Source: Chloroflexota bacterium
Lineage (GTDB): Bacteria; Chloroflexota; Anaerolineae; Aggregatilineales; Phototrophicaceae
DNA: 64,000 nt
NCBI GenBank assembly: GCA_009841405.1
Contig: VXLV01000066.1
Span: 1 to 64,000 of the forward strand
Reading direction: 5' to 3'
Part shown: positions 1 through 8,537 of the stretch, piece by piece
Layout: every line of letters begins with the position of its first letter
Position numbering within the stretch: position 1 is the first letter of the stretch
The notes under the pieces: generated by a model
What the model was told of the DNA's origin: nothing
The model's input: the letters and a program-made list of their open reading frames with translations, nothing else
The model's database searches: none
Program-made: the position numbers and the translations under genes

Positions 1-62
1 AACCCCCCCTCCCCCCTCGCCCCCGGGGCCCCCCCCCCCCACCCCCCGCCCCGGGGCCGGGG
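1..62. other. C/G homopolymer-rich low-complexity contig edge, probable assembly or sequencing artefact
   Basis: Runs of C and G at the extreme 5' end with no coding structure. Confidence 0.7.
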
Positions 63-103
63 GATGGGGGCATTTAGACGTTTCAAAGCTAGTGCGAGCG
101 AAT

Positions 104-132
104 TTGACAGCACCCCCGCCTCGTGTTATGCT
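104..132 (+). promoter_or_regulatory. sigma70-like promoter (TTGACA-17-TATGCT) upstream of cobalamin riboswitch
   Basis: TTGACA at 104-109, TATGCT at 127-132, spacer 17 nt. Confidence 0.6.
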
Positions 133-151
133 CCTTTCATCTACATATTCT

Positions 152-275
152 AAGACTCAGGCGTGCCTGAACCCGGATGTTCGGCACGTAAAGGGAAAGT
201 CGGTGCAAGTCCGACACTGTCGCGCAGCGGTAACTGGCGCATAGCCAGAAGTCCGAATGCCTGCCTGAGACTTAG
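152..275 (+). ncRNA. Cobalamin (B12) riboswitch aptamer
   Basis: Core motifs aaagggaaagtcggtgcaagtccgacactgtcgcgcagcggtaa and gccagaagtccgaatgcctgcct; P1 pairing CTCAGGC 156-162 / GCCTGAG 263-269; followed by B12 transport genes. Confidence 0.9.
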
Positions 276-331
276 CTCGTACATCTTTCGCGTCAAAAGG
301 GAGACGAGCATGGCATCAGCGACCAGCAACC

Positions 332-360
332 AATGCCCGCCCGCCTCGGCGGGCATTTGT
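332..360 (+). terminator. Rho-independent-type hairpin in the riboswitch expression platform
   Basis: TGCCCGCC (334-341) / GGCGGGCA (348-355) stem, then TTTGTGTT. Confidence 0.65.
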
Positions 361-406
361 GTTGACAGCCGGCGCCAGCCCCGTTTCCTCCGTCCATAGG
401 AGGGAC

Positions 407-1612
407 ATGATGAAATCCGCATTTCTGTTGATCGCAATTCTGCTCTTTGGGCTGCTGCCCGCCAGCGCGCTGGACGCCAACATCACCGACGGCTGCGCCA
501 GCGACTACGACCGCGCCGTCGACTATTTCCCGGACAAAGTCGTCGTCGAAGACGCAACGCGCTATGCCGTCGAGTACTTCAATCACTACAAGGTCGTGAG
601 CGTCAGCGATGCCTTTGACGGCGCGCCCGGCTTTGTCTACGTGCTGACGCAATGCGGAACGCCCGGTCCCGACCCCGCTGACTTTCCCGCCGGCGCGCAA
701 TTCATCGATGTGCCCGGTGGCAATCTGATTACGCTGTCGACCACGCAGCTGCCCGCCTTGTCGCTGCTCGGCTTGCTGGACCAGCTGGTCGCCGTCGACA
801 GCGGCTTTTACATCAGCACGCCTGAAGTGACGGACATGATCGCCGCCGGCCAGATCAGCGAGGTCGGTTTCGGCGCCGAGATCAATATCGAGCGCGTGCT
901 GGAGCTGGCGCCCGACCTGGTCATGAGCTACGGCTACAACCCCGCGACCGATGCCCATCCCGTGCTGCTTGAGGCGGGCATCTTCACGGCGCTCGACGCC
1001 AGCTGGCGCGAGCAGTCGCCGCTGGGGCGGGCCGAATGGCTGAAGTTCAGCGCGCTCTTCTACAATCACGAGGCTGAGGCCGAGGCGATCTACGCCGAGA
1101 TCGCCGCCGACTACGCAGCCGTCCAAGCGGCAGCGGCGGCGGTCATGACGGACGAACGGCCCGCTGTGCTGCTCAACACCTTCTCGGGGTATTCCGATGC
1201 CTGGTACATCCCGGGCGGGGGGACATACGTCGGGCAGCTGATGCGGGATGCTGGCGGCGATGTGCTGCTGGCCGAAGCCGACTCCGCCGGCAGCCAGCCC
1301 TTGAGTTTTGAAGTGGTCTACGATGGCGGCTTGGCGGCCGATATCTGGTTGATCGACACCTTCGGCGTCAATACCAGCGCGGAATTGCTGGCGCAGGACA
1401 GCCGCTTTGGCGATTTCGCTGCCTTCCAGTCCGGCGCTGTCTGGAACAACAATCGCGATGAAAACGCCAATGGCGGCAACAATTTCTACGAATGGGGCGT
1501 CGTACAGCCGCATCTGGTGCTGGCCGACTTGCTCGCCATCTTCCATCCCGAATTGCTGCCGAGTCACGAATTCGCCTTCTACCAGCAACTTGACACGGTG
1601 GAGGCGGATTAA
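407..1612 (+). CDS. btuF: B12/iron-type ABC transporter substrate-binding protein (BtuF-like)
   Basis: Signal peptide MMKSAFLLIAILLFGLLPASA; periplasmic-binding protein pattern (IDVPGGNLITLSTTQLPALSLLGLLDQLVAVDS); downstream of B12 riboswitch, in operon with permease and ATPase. Confidence 0.8.
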   Translation: MMKSAFLLIAILLFGLLPASALDANITDGCASDYDRAVDYFPDKVVVEDATRYAVEYFNHYKVVSVSDAFDGAPGFVYVLTQCGTPGPDPADFPAGAQFIDVPGGNLITLSTTQLPALSLLGLLDQLVAVDSGFYISTPEVTDMIAAGQISEVGFGAEINIERVLELAPDLVMSYGYNPATDAHPVLLEAGIFTALDASWREQSPLGRAEWLKFSALFYNHEAEAEAIYAEIAADYAAVQAAAAAVMTDERPAVLLNTFSGYSDAWYIPGGGTYVGQLMRDAGGDVLLAEADSAGSQPLSFEVVYDGGLAADIWLIDTFGVNTSAELLAQDSRFGDFAAFQSGAVWNNNRDENANGGNNFYEWGVVQPHLVLADLLAIFHPELLPSHEFAFYQQLDTVEAD

Positions 1613-1613
1613 G

Positions 1614-2711
1614 ATGTCGCAGTTGGCGGGCAAAGCTCAAGCGTCCGACTTCAGGCGCGCGCGGCCAATCGGGCTCGAATACAGCGGCGCGAAGCCGGCC
1701 ATGCTGCCGCTGCTGCTGGCGCTGATGGGCCTGCTGCTGCTGCTCAGCCTGGCGCTGGGTTCGGCCGCAATCCCGCTGGAGCAGATCGTCACTGTATTGC
1801 TGGGCGGCGAGGCGGACCACGCGTCCTGGACCAATATCGTTCTGAAGTTTCGCTTGCCCAAGACCGCGACCGCGGCGCTGGCTGGCATGTCGCTGGGCGT
1901 CAGCGGCTTGCTGATGCAAACCTACTTCCGCAATCCGCTGGCGGAGCCCTTCGTGCTGGGCGTGTCATCAGGCGCGAGCCTGGGCGTGGCGCTGGTTGTC
2001 CTGGGCTCCGGAGCGGTCGGCGGCGCGCTGCTGGCCGGCTTGGGCTTGGCCGGCGACCTGCTGCTGACTGTCGCCGCCGGCGCTGGCGCGGCGCTCTCGA
2101 TGATCCTCGTGCTGCTGGCGTCGCTGCGAATTCGCAGCGGCGTGACCTTGCTGCTGCTGGGCTTGATGTTCGGCTACCTGGTCGGCGCGCTTGTCAGCCT
2201 GCTGCTTTACTTCGCCTTGCCGGAACGGATCCAGGCCTACGTCAACTGGACATTCGGCTCATTCAGCGGCGTCACCGCGGCGCAACTGCCGATCCTGGCC
2301 GCCTTCACGCTCAGTGGTCTACTGCTCTCGGCGTCGCTGGTCAAGCCGCTTAACGCGCTGCTGCTGGGCGAGGAATACGCGCGCAGCCTCGGCATTGACT
2401 TACGGCGGACGCGCTGCGCCATCATCCTGGCGACGGCTCTGCTGGTCAGCGCGGTCACCGCCTTCTGCGGTCCAATCGCCTTTCTGGGCATCGCTGTGCC
2501 GCATCTCTGCCGCGGCTTGCTGGGCAGTTCCGATCATCGGCTGCTGCTGCCGGGCGCCTGCTTGACCGGCGCTTGCGTCGCGCTCTGCGCCGCGCTCATA
2601 GCCGAGCTACCGGGCAACAATCTGGTGCTGCCGCTCAATGTCGTAACCGCGCTTCTGGGCGCGCCCGTGGTGATGCTGGTCGCGTTGCGACATCTGCGAG
2701 GCGTGGAATGA
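1614..2711 (+). CDS. btuC: FecCD-family ABC permease (BtuC-like)
   Basis: LGVSSGASLGVALVVLGSGA and GPIAFLGIAVPHLCRGLLGSSDHRLLLPGA motifs; multi-TM. Confidence 0.88.
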   Translation: MSQLAGKAQASDFRRARPIGLEYSGAKPAMLPLLLALMGLLLLLSLALGSAAIPLEQIVTVLLGGEADHASWTNIVLKFRLPKTATAALAGMSLGVSGLLMQTYFRNPLAEPFVLGVSSGASLGVALVVLGSGAVGGALLAGLGLAGDLLLTVAAGAGAALSMILVLLASLRIRSGVTLLLLGLMFGYLVGALVSLLLYFALPERIQAYVNWTFGSFSGVTAAQLPILAAFTLSGLLLSASLVKPLNALLLGEEYARSLGIDLRRTRCAIILATALLVSAVTAFCGPIAFLGIAVPHLCRGLLGSSDHRLLLPGACLTGACVALCAALIAELPGNNLVLPLNVVTALLGAPVVMLVALRHLRGVE

Positions 2712-3709
2712 CCCTGTATACACGCGACCTGTCCGTCGGTTATCGGCGCCGCGGCCGGCCCGACAAAGTGCTGGCGCGGGCGCTCGACCTGCGCCTGCGG
2801 CCGGGCGAGCTGGTCGGTCTGCTGGGACCAAACGGCATCGGCAAGTCGACGCTGCTGCGGGCGCTGGGCGGCGCGCAACCGCCGCTGGCGGGCCAGGTGC
2901 TGCTGGGGCAACGCGATATCGCCCGCCTCAGGCCGCAGGAGCGAGCGCGCCGGCTCAGCCTGGTGACGACCGCCGCGCCCCGTCCGCGCTTGATGAGCGG
3001 CTACGCGCTGGTCGCCCTGGGACGTCACCCGCATACGGACTGGCTCGGGCGCCTGACGGACGCGGACCACGCGGCCATCGACTGGGCGCTGAATGCCGTC
3101 AAAGGCGACGAGCTGGCGCGGCAGCCGGTGGCCGAACTCAGCGATGGCCAGCGGCAGAAGCTGATGATTGCGCGCGCGCTGGCGCAGCAGAGCGACGTCA
3201 TGCTGCTGGACGAGCCGACCGCTTTCCTCGACTTGCCGCGCCGCATTGAAATCATGGCGCTGCTTAAGCAATTGACGCGGACGACGCGAATCGCCATCCT
3301 CGTTTCGACGCACGACCTCGACCTGGCGCTGCGCAATTGCGACCGGCTGTGGCTGATGAGCCGCGCCGGCATCAAGGCGGGCGCGCCCGAAGACCTGGCG
3401 CTGGACGGCAGCCTGGGCGCGACCTTTCGCGCCGAGGGCCTGCGCTTCGATCCGCGGCGCGGCAGCTTTACGACCGACGCGGCGTCGGGAGCGCGCGTCT
3501 ACGCGCCCGGCGAAAGCGAACAAGCTATCTGGCTGCGGCGGGCCTTGACCCGCGCCGGCTACGAACTGGCCAAAAAGCCGGGGCGGATAGAAATCTCTTA
3601 TCAGCAGAACGGGGTCGCGCCAAATTGGCAGCTGCGCGTCAACGCCCGCGAGAGCCGTCACGCCACTATCGAAGCGGCCCTGAAGACATTGGAGCGCGAG
3701 ACTAGATGA
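2708..3709 (+). CDS. btuD: ABC transporter ATP-binding protein (BtuD-like) with C-terminal extension
   Basis: Walker A GPNGIGKST, signature LSDGQRQK, Walker B MLLDEPTAFLD; ATGA overlap with btuC. Confidence 0.88.
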   Translation: MTLYTRDLSVGYRRRGRPDKVLARALDLRLRPGELVGLLGPNGIGKSTLLRALGGAQPPLAGQVLLGQRDIARLRPQERARRLSLVTTAAPRPRLMSGYALVALGRHPHTDWLGRLTDADHAAIDWALNAVKGDELARQPVAELSDGQRQKLMIARALAQQSDVMLLDEPTAFLDLPRRIEIMALLKQLTRTTRIAILVSTHDLDLALRNCDRLWLMSRAGIKAGAPEDLALDGSLGATFRAEGLRFDPRRGSFTTDAASGARVYAPGESEQAIWLRRALTRAGYELAKKPGRIEISYQQNGVAPNWQLRVNARESRHATIEAALKTLERETR

Positions 3710-4242
3710 GCCAACGACAATCGCAGCGTGGTCTGGTGCTGGTGAATACCGGCGATGGACGCGGCAAATCAACCTCCGCCTTTGGTATTATCCTGCGCAT
3801 GCTGGGGCGCAAGAAGAAAGTCGTGCTGATCCAGTTCCTCAAGCACGAGGGCGGCCAATGGGGCGAGGTGCGCGCGCTGAAACAGCTGGGGCTGGCGCCG
3901 ATCAAGACCGGCGACGGCTTCACCTGGACCAGCCGAGACCTGGACGAAACGCAAGCCCGCGCCCTGCACGGCTGGCGAAAGGCGCAGGTCATCATCAGTT
4001 CCGATGAATACGACCTGGTCGTGCTGGACGAGTTCACCTACTTGATGGACTTCGGCTGGTTGGACGCCGATACCGTCATCGACTGGCTGAAAGCGCATAA
4101 GCCACAGCGGCAGCACTTGCTGATCACCGGTCGCAATGCGCCGCCCGCCTTGATCGACTACGCCGATACCGTCAGCGAAATGGTGAAAATCAAGCATGCC
4201 TTCGACGCCGGCATCAAGGCGCGCGCCGGCATCGAATTCTGA
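3706..4242 (+). CDS. cobO: Cob(I)yrinic acid a,c-diamide adenosyltransferase
   Basis: GLVLVNTGDGRGKSTSAFG P-loop and VVLDEFTYLMDFGWL, typical CobO/BtuR; overlaps btuD. Confidence 0.92.
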   Translation: MSQRQSQRGLVLVNTGDGRGKSTSAFGIILRMLGRKKKVVLIQFLKHEGGQWGEVRALKQLGLAPIKTGDGFTWTSRDLDETQARALHGWRKAQVIISSDEYDLVVLDEFTYLMDFGWLDADTVIDWLKAHKPQRQHLLITGRNAPPALIDYADTVSEMVKIKHAFDAGIKARAGIEF

Positions 4243-4268
4243 TGGCGGCGTTTTCAGGTGCGGGTGGT

Positions 4269-4293
4269 GGGCGACTCACAGAGTCGCCCCTAC
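4269..4293. repeat. Dispersed short palindrome GGGCGAC-N-GTCGCCCCTAC (family A)
   Basis: gggcgactcacagagtcgcccctac; further copies at 4329, 5462, 28696 (inverted), 28746, 42841. Confidence 0.75.
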
Positions 4294-4328
4294 ATCTGTC
4301 TGGGCTAGCAGATTTGGAGATCACCGGC

Positions 4329-4352
4329 GGGCGACCCAAGGGTCGCCCCTAC
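4329..4352. repeat. Dispersed short palindrome (family A)
   Basis: gggcgacccaagggtcgcccctac. Confidence 0.75.
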
Positions 4353-4425
4353 GACAGACGCGGTTTGTGAGTGGGCCGGCGGCGGGTTACAATGGCTCAC
4401 CTGCATAGGCATTGGGGAGCCGCGC

Positions 4426-5103
4426 ATGGCGCTATGGAAAACTGACGACGAACTGTTTCAGCTGACGCGGCGAGAGTTGTTCCCGGCCGTGGTCGGCGAC
4501 GTGATGGACAAGCTGGGCTTGCTGCAGCAATTCCTGCCGCCGCAGATCAAGCCGCTGGACCCCAAGATGATCGTCATCGGCCGCGCGATGCCGGTGCTGG
4601 AAGCCGACATCGCGGACATCGGCGCGGATGGGCCCGGCAATGCCTTCGGGCTGCTATTCCAAGCCCTGGACAGCCTCAGGCGGAACGAGGTCTATATCTG
4701 CACGGGCGCTTCGCCGACGTACGCGCTCTGGGGCGGCTTGATGAGCACGCGCGCGCGCATGTTAGGGGCGGCCGGCGCGGTCATGGACGGATACTGCCGC
4801 GACACCAACGAGATTCTGGCGCTGAATTATCCGGTCTTCTCCTTCGGCGGTTACGCCCAGGACCAGGGCGCGCGCGGCAAAGTCGTCGATTACGGCGCGC
4901 CGATCGAGATGGCCGGCGTTCGCATCGCGCCGGGCGATATTGTCTATGGCGATATCGACGGCGTCTGCATCGTGCCGCGGGCCGCCGAAGTCGAAGTATT
5001 CACCGGCGCCCTGGAAAAAGCGCGCGGCGAGCAGAATGTGCGCCAAGCCCTGGAATCCGGCATGAGCACGGTCGAAGCCTTTGAAAAGTTCGGGATTATG
5101 TAA
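4426..5103 (+). CDS. RraA family protein
   Basis: FPAVVGDVMDKLG ... GGLMSTRARMLGAAGAVMDGYCRDTNEI ... VAPGD/DGVCIVPR-type RraA fold motifs. Confidence 0.8.
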   Translation: MALWKTDDELFQLTRRELFPAVVGDVMDKLGLLQQFLPPQIKPLDPKMIVIGRAMPVLEADIADIGADGPGNAFGLLFQALDSLRRNEVYICTGASPTYALWGGLMSTRARMLGAAGAVMDGYCRDTNEILALNYPVFSFGGYAQDQGARGKVVDYGAPIEMAGVRIAPGDIVYGDIDGVCIVPRAAEVEVFTGALEKARGEQNVRQALESGMSTVEAFEKFGIM

Positions 5104-5156
5104 GCGCTCGCCGCAAAGCCACCGCCCCCGCAATTTACTATGTATCACGCGGTGTT

Positions 5157-5200
5157 TTGCTCCCCTCCCTGACTCGTCGGGGAGGGGCCGGGGGTGGGGT
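5157..5200. repeat. Dispersed GGGGAGGGGCCGGGGGTGGGGTA-type repeat (family B)
   Basis: Related copies near 25500-25590, 25650-25722 and 42940-43014. Confidence 0.55.
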
Positions 5201-5212
5201 AAGCGCCCAGAA

Positions 5213-5242
5213 AGCAAAAGGACCGGCGCTTTTGCCGGTCCC
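5213..5242 (-). terminator. Hairpin terminator downstream of tRNA-Val (minus strand)
   Basis: GGACCGGC-AAAAGC-GCCGGTCC then TTTTGCTTT on the minus strand. Confidence 0.65.
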
Positions 5243-5265
5243 TCCGCGAGTGTCACTCGCTTGTG

Positions 5266-5338
5266 TGGGCTGTACAGGACTCGAACCTGTAACCTCCTCG
5301 ACGTCAACGAGGCGCTCTGCCAGTTGAGCTAACGGCCC
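5266..5338 (-). tRNA. tRNA-Val(GAC)
   Basis: Cloverleaf on the minus strand: GGGCCGT...GCTCAACTGGCAGAGC...CCTCG-TTGACGT-CGAGG...ACAGGTTCGAGTCCTGT; no encoded CCA; one acceptor mismatch. Confidence 0.85.
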
Positions 5339-5461
5339 GCGATTCTGCTTCGAGTATACCCTGTTTCGCGCCGTTTGCAAGGGATTGCATTTGCGGCAGG
5401 AAACGCGCGGATAAGCGTGACCCTGCCCTTACACAAGTACGAGCCAAAAACGATTCGCGGC

Positions 5462-5486
5462 GGGCGACCTGATAGGTCGCCCCTAC
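5462..5486. repeat. Dispersed short palindrome (family A)
   Basis: gggcgacctgataggtcgcccctac. Confidence 0.75.
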
Positions 5487-5520
5487 ACACAACCAGGCGG
5501 TGAGGGTACGTGATGCCCCT

Positions 5521-5548
5521 TTGACAATGTCCGCGCGCGCCGTATCAT
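5521..5548 (+). promoter_or_regulatory. sigma70-like promoter (TTGACA-16-TATCAT)
   Basis: TTGACA 5521-5526, TATCAT 5543-5548, directly upstream of the CDS at 5581. Confidence 0.5.
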
Positions 5549-5580
5549 GATGGCGTTGTCCGCCGAGCCGGGTAAGCCTC

Positions 5581-6384
5581 GTGTCAAGAGCACTCGCCGA
5601 AGCGCTTCGTCTGCGCCTTGCCGATATCCAGGATGTCAAATTCGCCAGCACGCGCCGGGACGCCTCGCTGACGTCGCGCAACCATGAGCCGGACCTCTTC
5701 ATTGAGACCTGGATGAACAGCCGCCTCTATGTATACCTATGCGGCAGCGCGCCCAGGTCCCGCGCCGTCAAAGCCATACTGAAGGAGAACAGCCGCGCCA
5801 GCATCGGCTCGCTCTTCCTGCTTGACCATGCGCTGCTGCCCGCTGACGGCTATTGCGGCAAGTTGCAAACCTGGCAAGACGACCTGCGCGCGCTCTATCA
5901 GGGCGCGATCCACGCCTACCTGTGGCGCGAGAGCGAACTGCGCCTGATCCAGGTCAATCTGGACGAGACGCCGGAGCGCAATATCTTCACCGTCTGGCAT
6001 ACGCTGGACGTCCCGCTCGACGCCGTAGCCGTGCGGCGGCGCGACTACCAGACCAATATCCGCGGCGTCTGGGCGGTCGCCGACATCAGCTCTCCGCAAT
6101 TCAAGCGCCGCATCAGCGACGAGCGCGCGCGGCAGCGCTTTCACTATCGCACGCGCGGCACACAAGTGCTGGAAGCGCCCGACGGCGAACCAATCAGCGC
6201 GGCTTATCTGGCGCTTGAGATCGAGGTGGGCGCGGGCCAGGCCGCTGTCAAAGAAGCCTTCCGCAAGCTGGCGCGCCAATACCACCCCGATGTCAGCCAG
6301 CATGACACCGCCGAAGCCGAGCGCCGCTTCAAAGAAGTAAAATCCGCCTACGACCGCATCAAGTCCCACCGCCGCTGGCGCTAA
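5581..6384 (+). CDS. Protein with C-terminal J-domain and uncharacterised N-terminal region
   Basis: AAVKEAFRKLARQYHPDVSQHDTAEAERRFKEVKSAYDRI includes the HPD motif; GTG start. Confidence 0.8.
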   Translation: MSRALAEALRLRLADIQDVKFASTRRDASLTSRNHEPDLFIETWMNSRLYVYLCGSAPRSRAVKAILKENSRASIGSLFLLDHALLPADGYCGKLQTWQDDLRALYQGAIHAYLWRESELRLIQVNLDETPERNIFTVWHTLDVPLDAVAVRRRDYQTNIRGVWAVADISSPQFKRRISDERARQRFHYRTRGTQVLEAPDGEPISAAYLALEIEVGAGQAAVKEAFRKLARQYHPDVSQHDTAEAERRFKEVKSAYDRIKSHRRWR

Positions 6385-6392
6385 CCCGCGCA

Positions 6393-6418
6393 AACACAAA
6401 ACCAGCCCGAAGGCTGGC
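6393..6418 (-). terminator. Hairpin terminator downstream of tRNA(CAT)
   Basis: Minus strand CCAGCC-TTCG-GGCTGG then TTTTGTGTTT. Confidence 0.6.
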
Positions 6419-6425
6419 TTGGTAA

Positions 6426-6498
<73 letters not shown>

Positions 6499-6541
6499 GC
6501 GCCGCCGCATTGCGAATTGGCAATCGCCGGGATTGTCCCAG

Positions 6542-6612
6542 AGCGGGTAACGGGATTCGAACCCGTACTGACACCTTGGAAGGGTGGAGTGCTACCGTTA
6601 CACCATACCCGC
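6542..6612 (-). tRNA. tRNA-Gly(TCC)
   Basis: GCGGGTATGGTGTAACGGTAGCACTCCACCCTTCCAAGGTGTCAGTACGGGTTCGAATCCCGTTACCCGCT. Confidence 0.92.
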
Positions 6613-6616
6613 GCAG

Positions 6617-6690
6617 TCGGGGCGCCCGGATTTGAACCGGGGGCCTCACGGACCCAAACCGTGCGCGCTACCGGGCTGCGCCACGCCCCG
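6617..6690 (-). tRNA. tRNA-Pro(TGG)
   Basis: CGGGGCGTGGCGCAGCCCGGTAGCGCGCACGGTTTGGGTCCGTGAGGCCCCCGGTTCAAATCCGGGCGCCCCGA. Confidence 0.93.
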
Positions 6691-6754
6691 AATACCCCTA
6701 CATACTACTCCTGCCAAGCGGCAAAGTAAAGGAATAATCGCCGCGGCGCCGGAC

Positions 6755-7234
6755 TTACTCGTCCGCTTCGTCAGCGCCGAAGAGGCGCATGAACTCGTCC
6801 ACGTCCGCTTGGGAGGGCGCGGGCTTTTCGTCCGCGTCCTTAGCATTTGGCGGCGCGGATGGGCGCTGCAATTCCCGCGCGAATTCTTGCGCAGTCAGCT
6901 GCCGCAGGCGTTGGCGGCGGGCGGCGTCTGCAATTTCTCGGTCAGACGACACCACCGTCCAGCCCTTGACATCGCGGATATTACGAATTCGCCGCTTGAG
7001 CAAGGCATCGGCATTGGTATGCCGCGCCGACGCGAAGATAACCGTCAGCGAGCGGCTGGACATTCGCGACGCGCCGCCGGGCAGCCCATGGTCGAAAATT
7101 ACCGTACACTTCGTCCGCTTGCGCGCGACGAAGCCTCGGAGCAAGATCAGCAATTTGGCTTCGTCATCCGGGTCGTCGATATCAATATCGGGCAGCGCCC
7201 CGATCAGGTTATGCCCGTCGATCAGGTAGGGCAT
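6755..7234 (-). CDS. NYN/YacP-like (PIN-fold) RNase-like protein
   Basis: MPYLIDGHNLIGALPDI ... CTVIFDHG ... ADALLKRRIRNIRDVKGWTVVSSDREIADAAR. Confidence 0.8.
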   Translation of the reverse strand: MPYLIDGHNLIGALPDIDIDDPDDEAKLLILLRGFVARKRTKCTVIFDHGLPGGASRMSSRSLTVIFASARHTNADALLKRRIRNIRDVKGWTVVSSDREIADAARRQRLRQLTAQEFARELQRPSAPPNAKDADEKPAPSQADVDEFMRLFGADEADE

Positions 7235-7256
7235 TGCCGCGCGCCTGCCTTTGCGT

Positions 7257-8537
7257 TCATCGCGCGCTCGCCTCTCCCGGGAAGACGGGCACGCCCATCG
7301 TAAAGAGGCTGCCGACGCCCTCGCGGCTCTGCGCTTGCAAGAAGCCCCCGTGCGCCATGCAAATGGCTTTGGCCACGTATAGCCCCTGCCCCAGCCGGCG
7401 CGCGTCGGTCAAATTTGCGCCGCGGTAAAAGCGCTCGAAGATATGCGGCAAGTCGGCCGGGCTGATGCCGCTGCCATTGTCGCTGACGTTGATGACGGCG
7501 AATCGCGCGCCATTGCGGCTTTCGCTGCGCGCGGCCAGCGCCACATAACCGCCCGCCCGGTTGTAATCGGCGCCATTACGGACCAGGTGGCCCAGCGCCC
7601 ACTGCAGGCGCGTGTCATCGCCGCGCACAGTAACGCCTGCAAGCTCGCGCGCCATCACCAGCAGGTCGATGCCGCGGCTTCTCACATCAGCGCCGATGCC
7701 GTTGACCACCGACCAGACAATCGCCTCCGCCGACAGAGCCTCGCGCCGCACCTCAAAGCTGCCAGCGCCGATTCGGCCGATATCGTGCAGCTCCAGCGCC
7801 AGTTGATCCAGGATATCGACATTATTCAGCAGCTTCTCCAGCAGCCGCTGATTGACGGCGCTGTCCTCCGGCTGCCCGCTGAGGAGCTCGGCCGCCAATT
7901 TGATGACACTTACGGGCTGGTCGATATCGTCGGCGATATGCCGCGCGAAGCCGTCTTTGAGCCGCTCGGCCAGCGCGTCATAAGTGACATCGCGCAAGAT
8001 GATGACCGTGCCGATTCGCCGTCGGCTTTCATCGCCGACCGCGATCAACTGCGCGCGCACGATACGGTTGTTGAGCGGCATTTCGTCCGACTCGCCCAGC
8101 GGCGTCAGCTCGGCGCGGGTCTCTTGCACATGGCGGTAGCGCTCGAAGAGCGTGCCCAATGCGCTGTCCCAGAAGACTTTCTTGCCGCCCAGCATGGCTT
8201 CCGCCGCCTGGTTCATCATGGTAACTTTGCCGTTGGGGTCCTGCGTGATGATGCCTTCATCAAGGCTGCCCAGCACCGCTTGCAGTCGCTCAAGCTCGCT
8301 GGCGCGCCGGCTGTGATCGCGCTGCAGCTGCTGATAGCGGCGCTGGAGACTGTCGTGTCGCTCGGCTTGCTGCCCGGCGAGGGCGCGCTGCCGCAACAAT
8401 TCTTCTTCCAGCCCTTGCCGCCGGTTCAAGCCGCGATAGAGCCGGCGAAACAGCGACTCGCTGGCGCTGCCGAAGCGGTGGACCTCGCCCAAACCCGTGT
8501 TGAGCTCTCCGTTTGCCTGGCTTGGCGTTTCGTTCAT
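7257..8537 (-). CDS. PAS-containing sensor histidine-kinase-like protein
   Basis: PAS-like segment (LGSLDEGIITQDPNGKVTMMNQAAEAMLG); HATPase G1 box VSDNGSGISPADLPHIFERFYRG and GQGLYVAKAICMAHGG. Confidence 0.82.
   Translation of the reverse strand: MNETPSQANGELNTGLGEVHRFGSASESLFRRLYRGLNRRQGLEEELLRQRALAGQQAERHDSLQRRYQQLQRDHSRRASELERLQAVLGSLDEGIITQDPNGKVTMMNQAAEAMLGGKKVFWDSALGTLFERYRHVQETRAELTPLGESDEMPLNNRIVRAQLIAVGDESRRRIGTVIILRDVTYDALAERLKDGFARHIADDIDQPVSVIKLAAELLSGQPEDSAVNQRLLEKLLNNVDILDQLALELHDIGRIGAGSFEVRREALSAEAIVWSVVNGIGADVRSRGIDLLVMARELAGVTVRGDDTRLQWALGHLVRNGADYNRAGGYVALAARSESRNGARFAVINVSDNGSGISPADLPHIFERFYRGANLTDARRLGQGLYVAKAICMAHGGFLQAQSREGVGSLFTMGVPVFPGEASAR

Noticed and set aside
1-62. 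Possible G-quadruplex or i-motif element
   Set aside because: Position at the extreme edge and irregular homopolymers fit an assembly artefact better
293-1633. 446-aa minus-strand ORF
   Set aside because: Antisense to the well-supported btuF CDS and riboswitch region; composition typical of shadow ORFs in high-GC DNA
2534-3772. 412-aa minus-strand ORF
   Set aside because: Antisense to btuD/cobO, no family motifs
4269-4352. Possible CRISPR array from two repeated palindromes
   Set aside because: Only two adjacent copies with variable cores, dispersed elsewhere, no regular spacers and no cas genes
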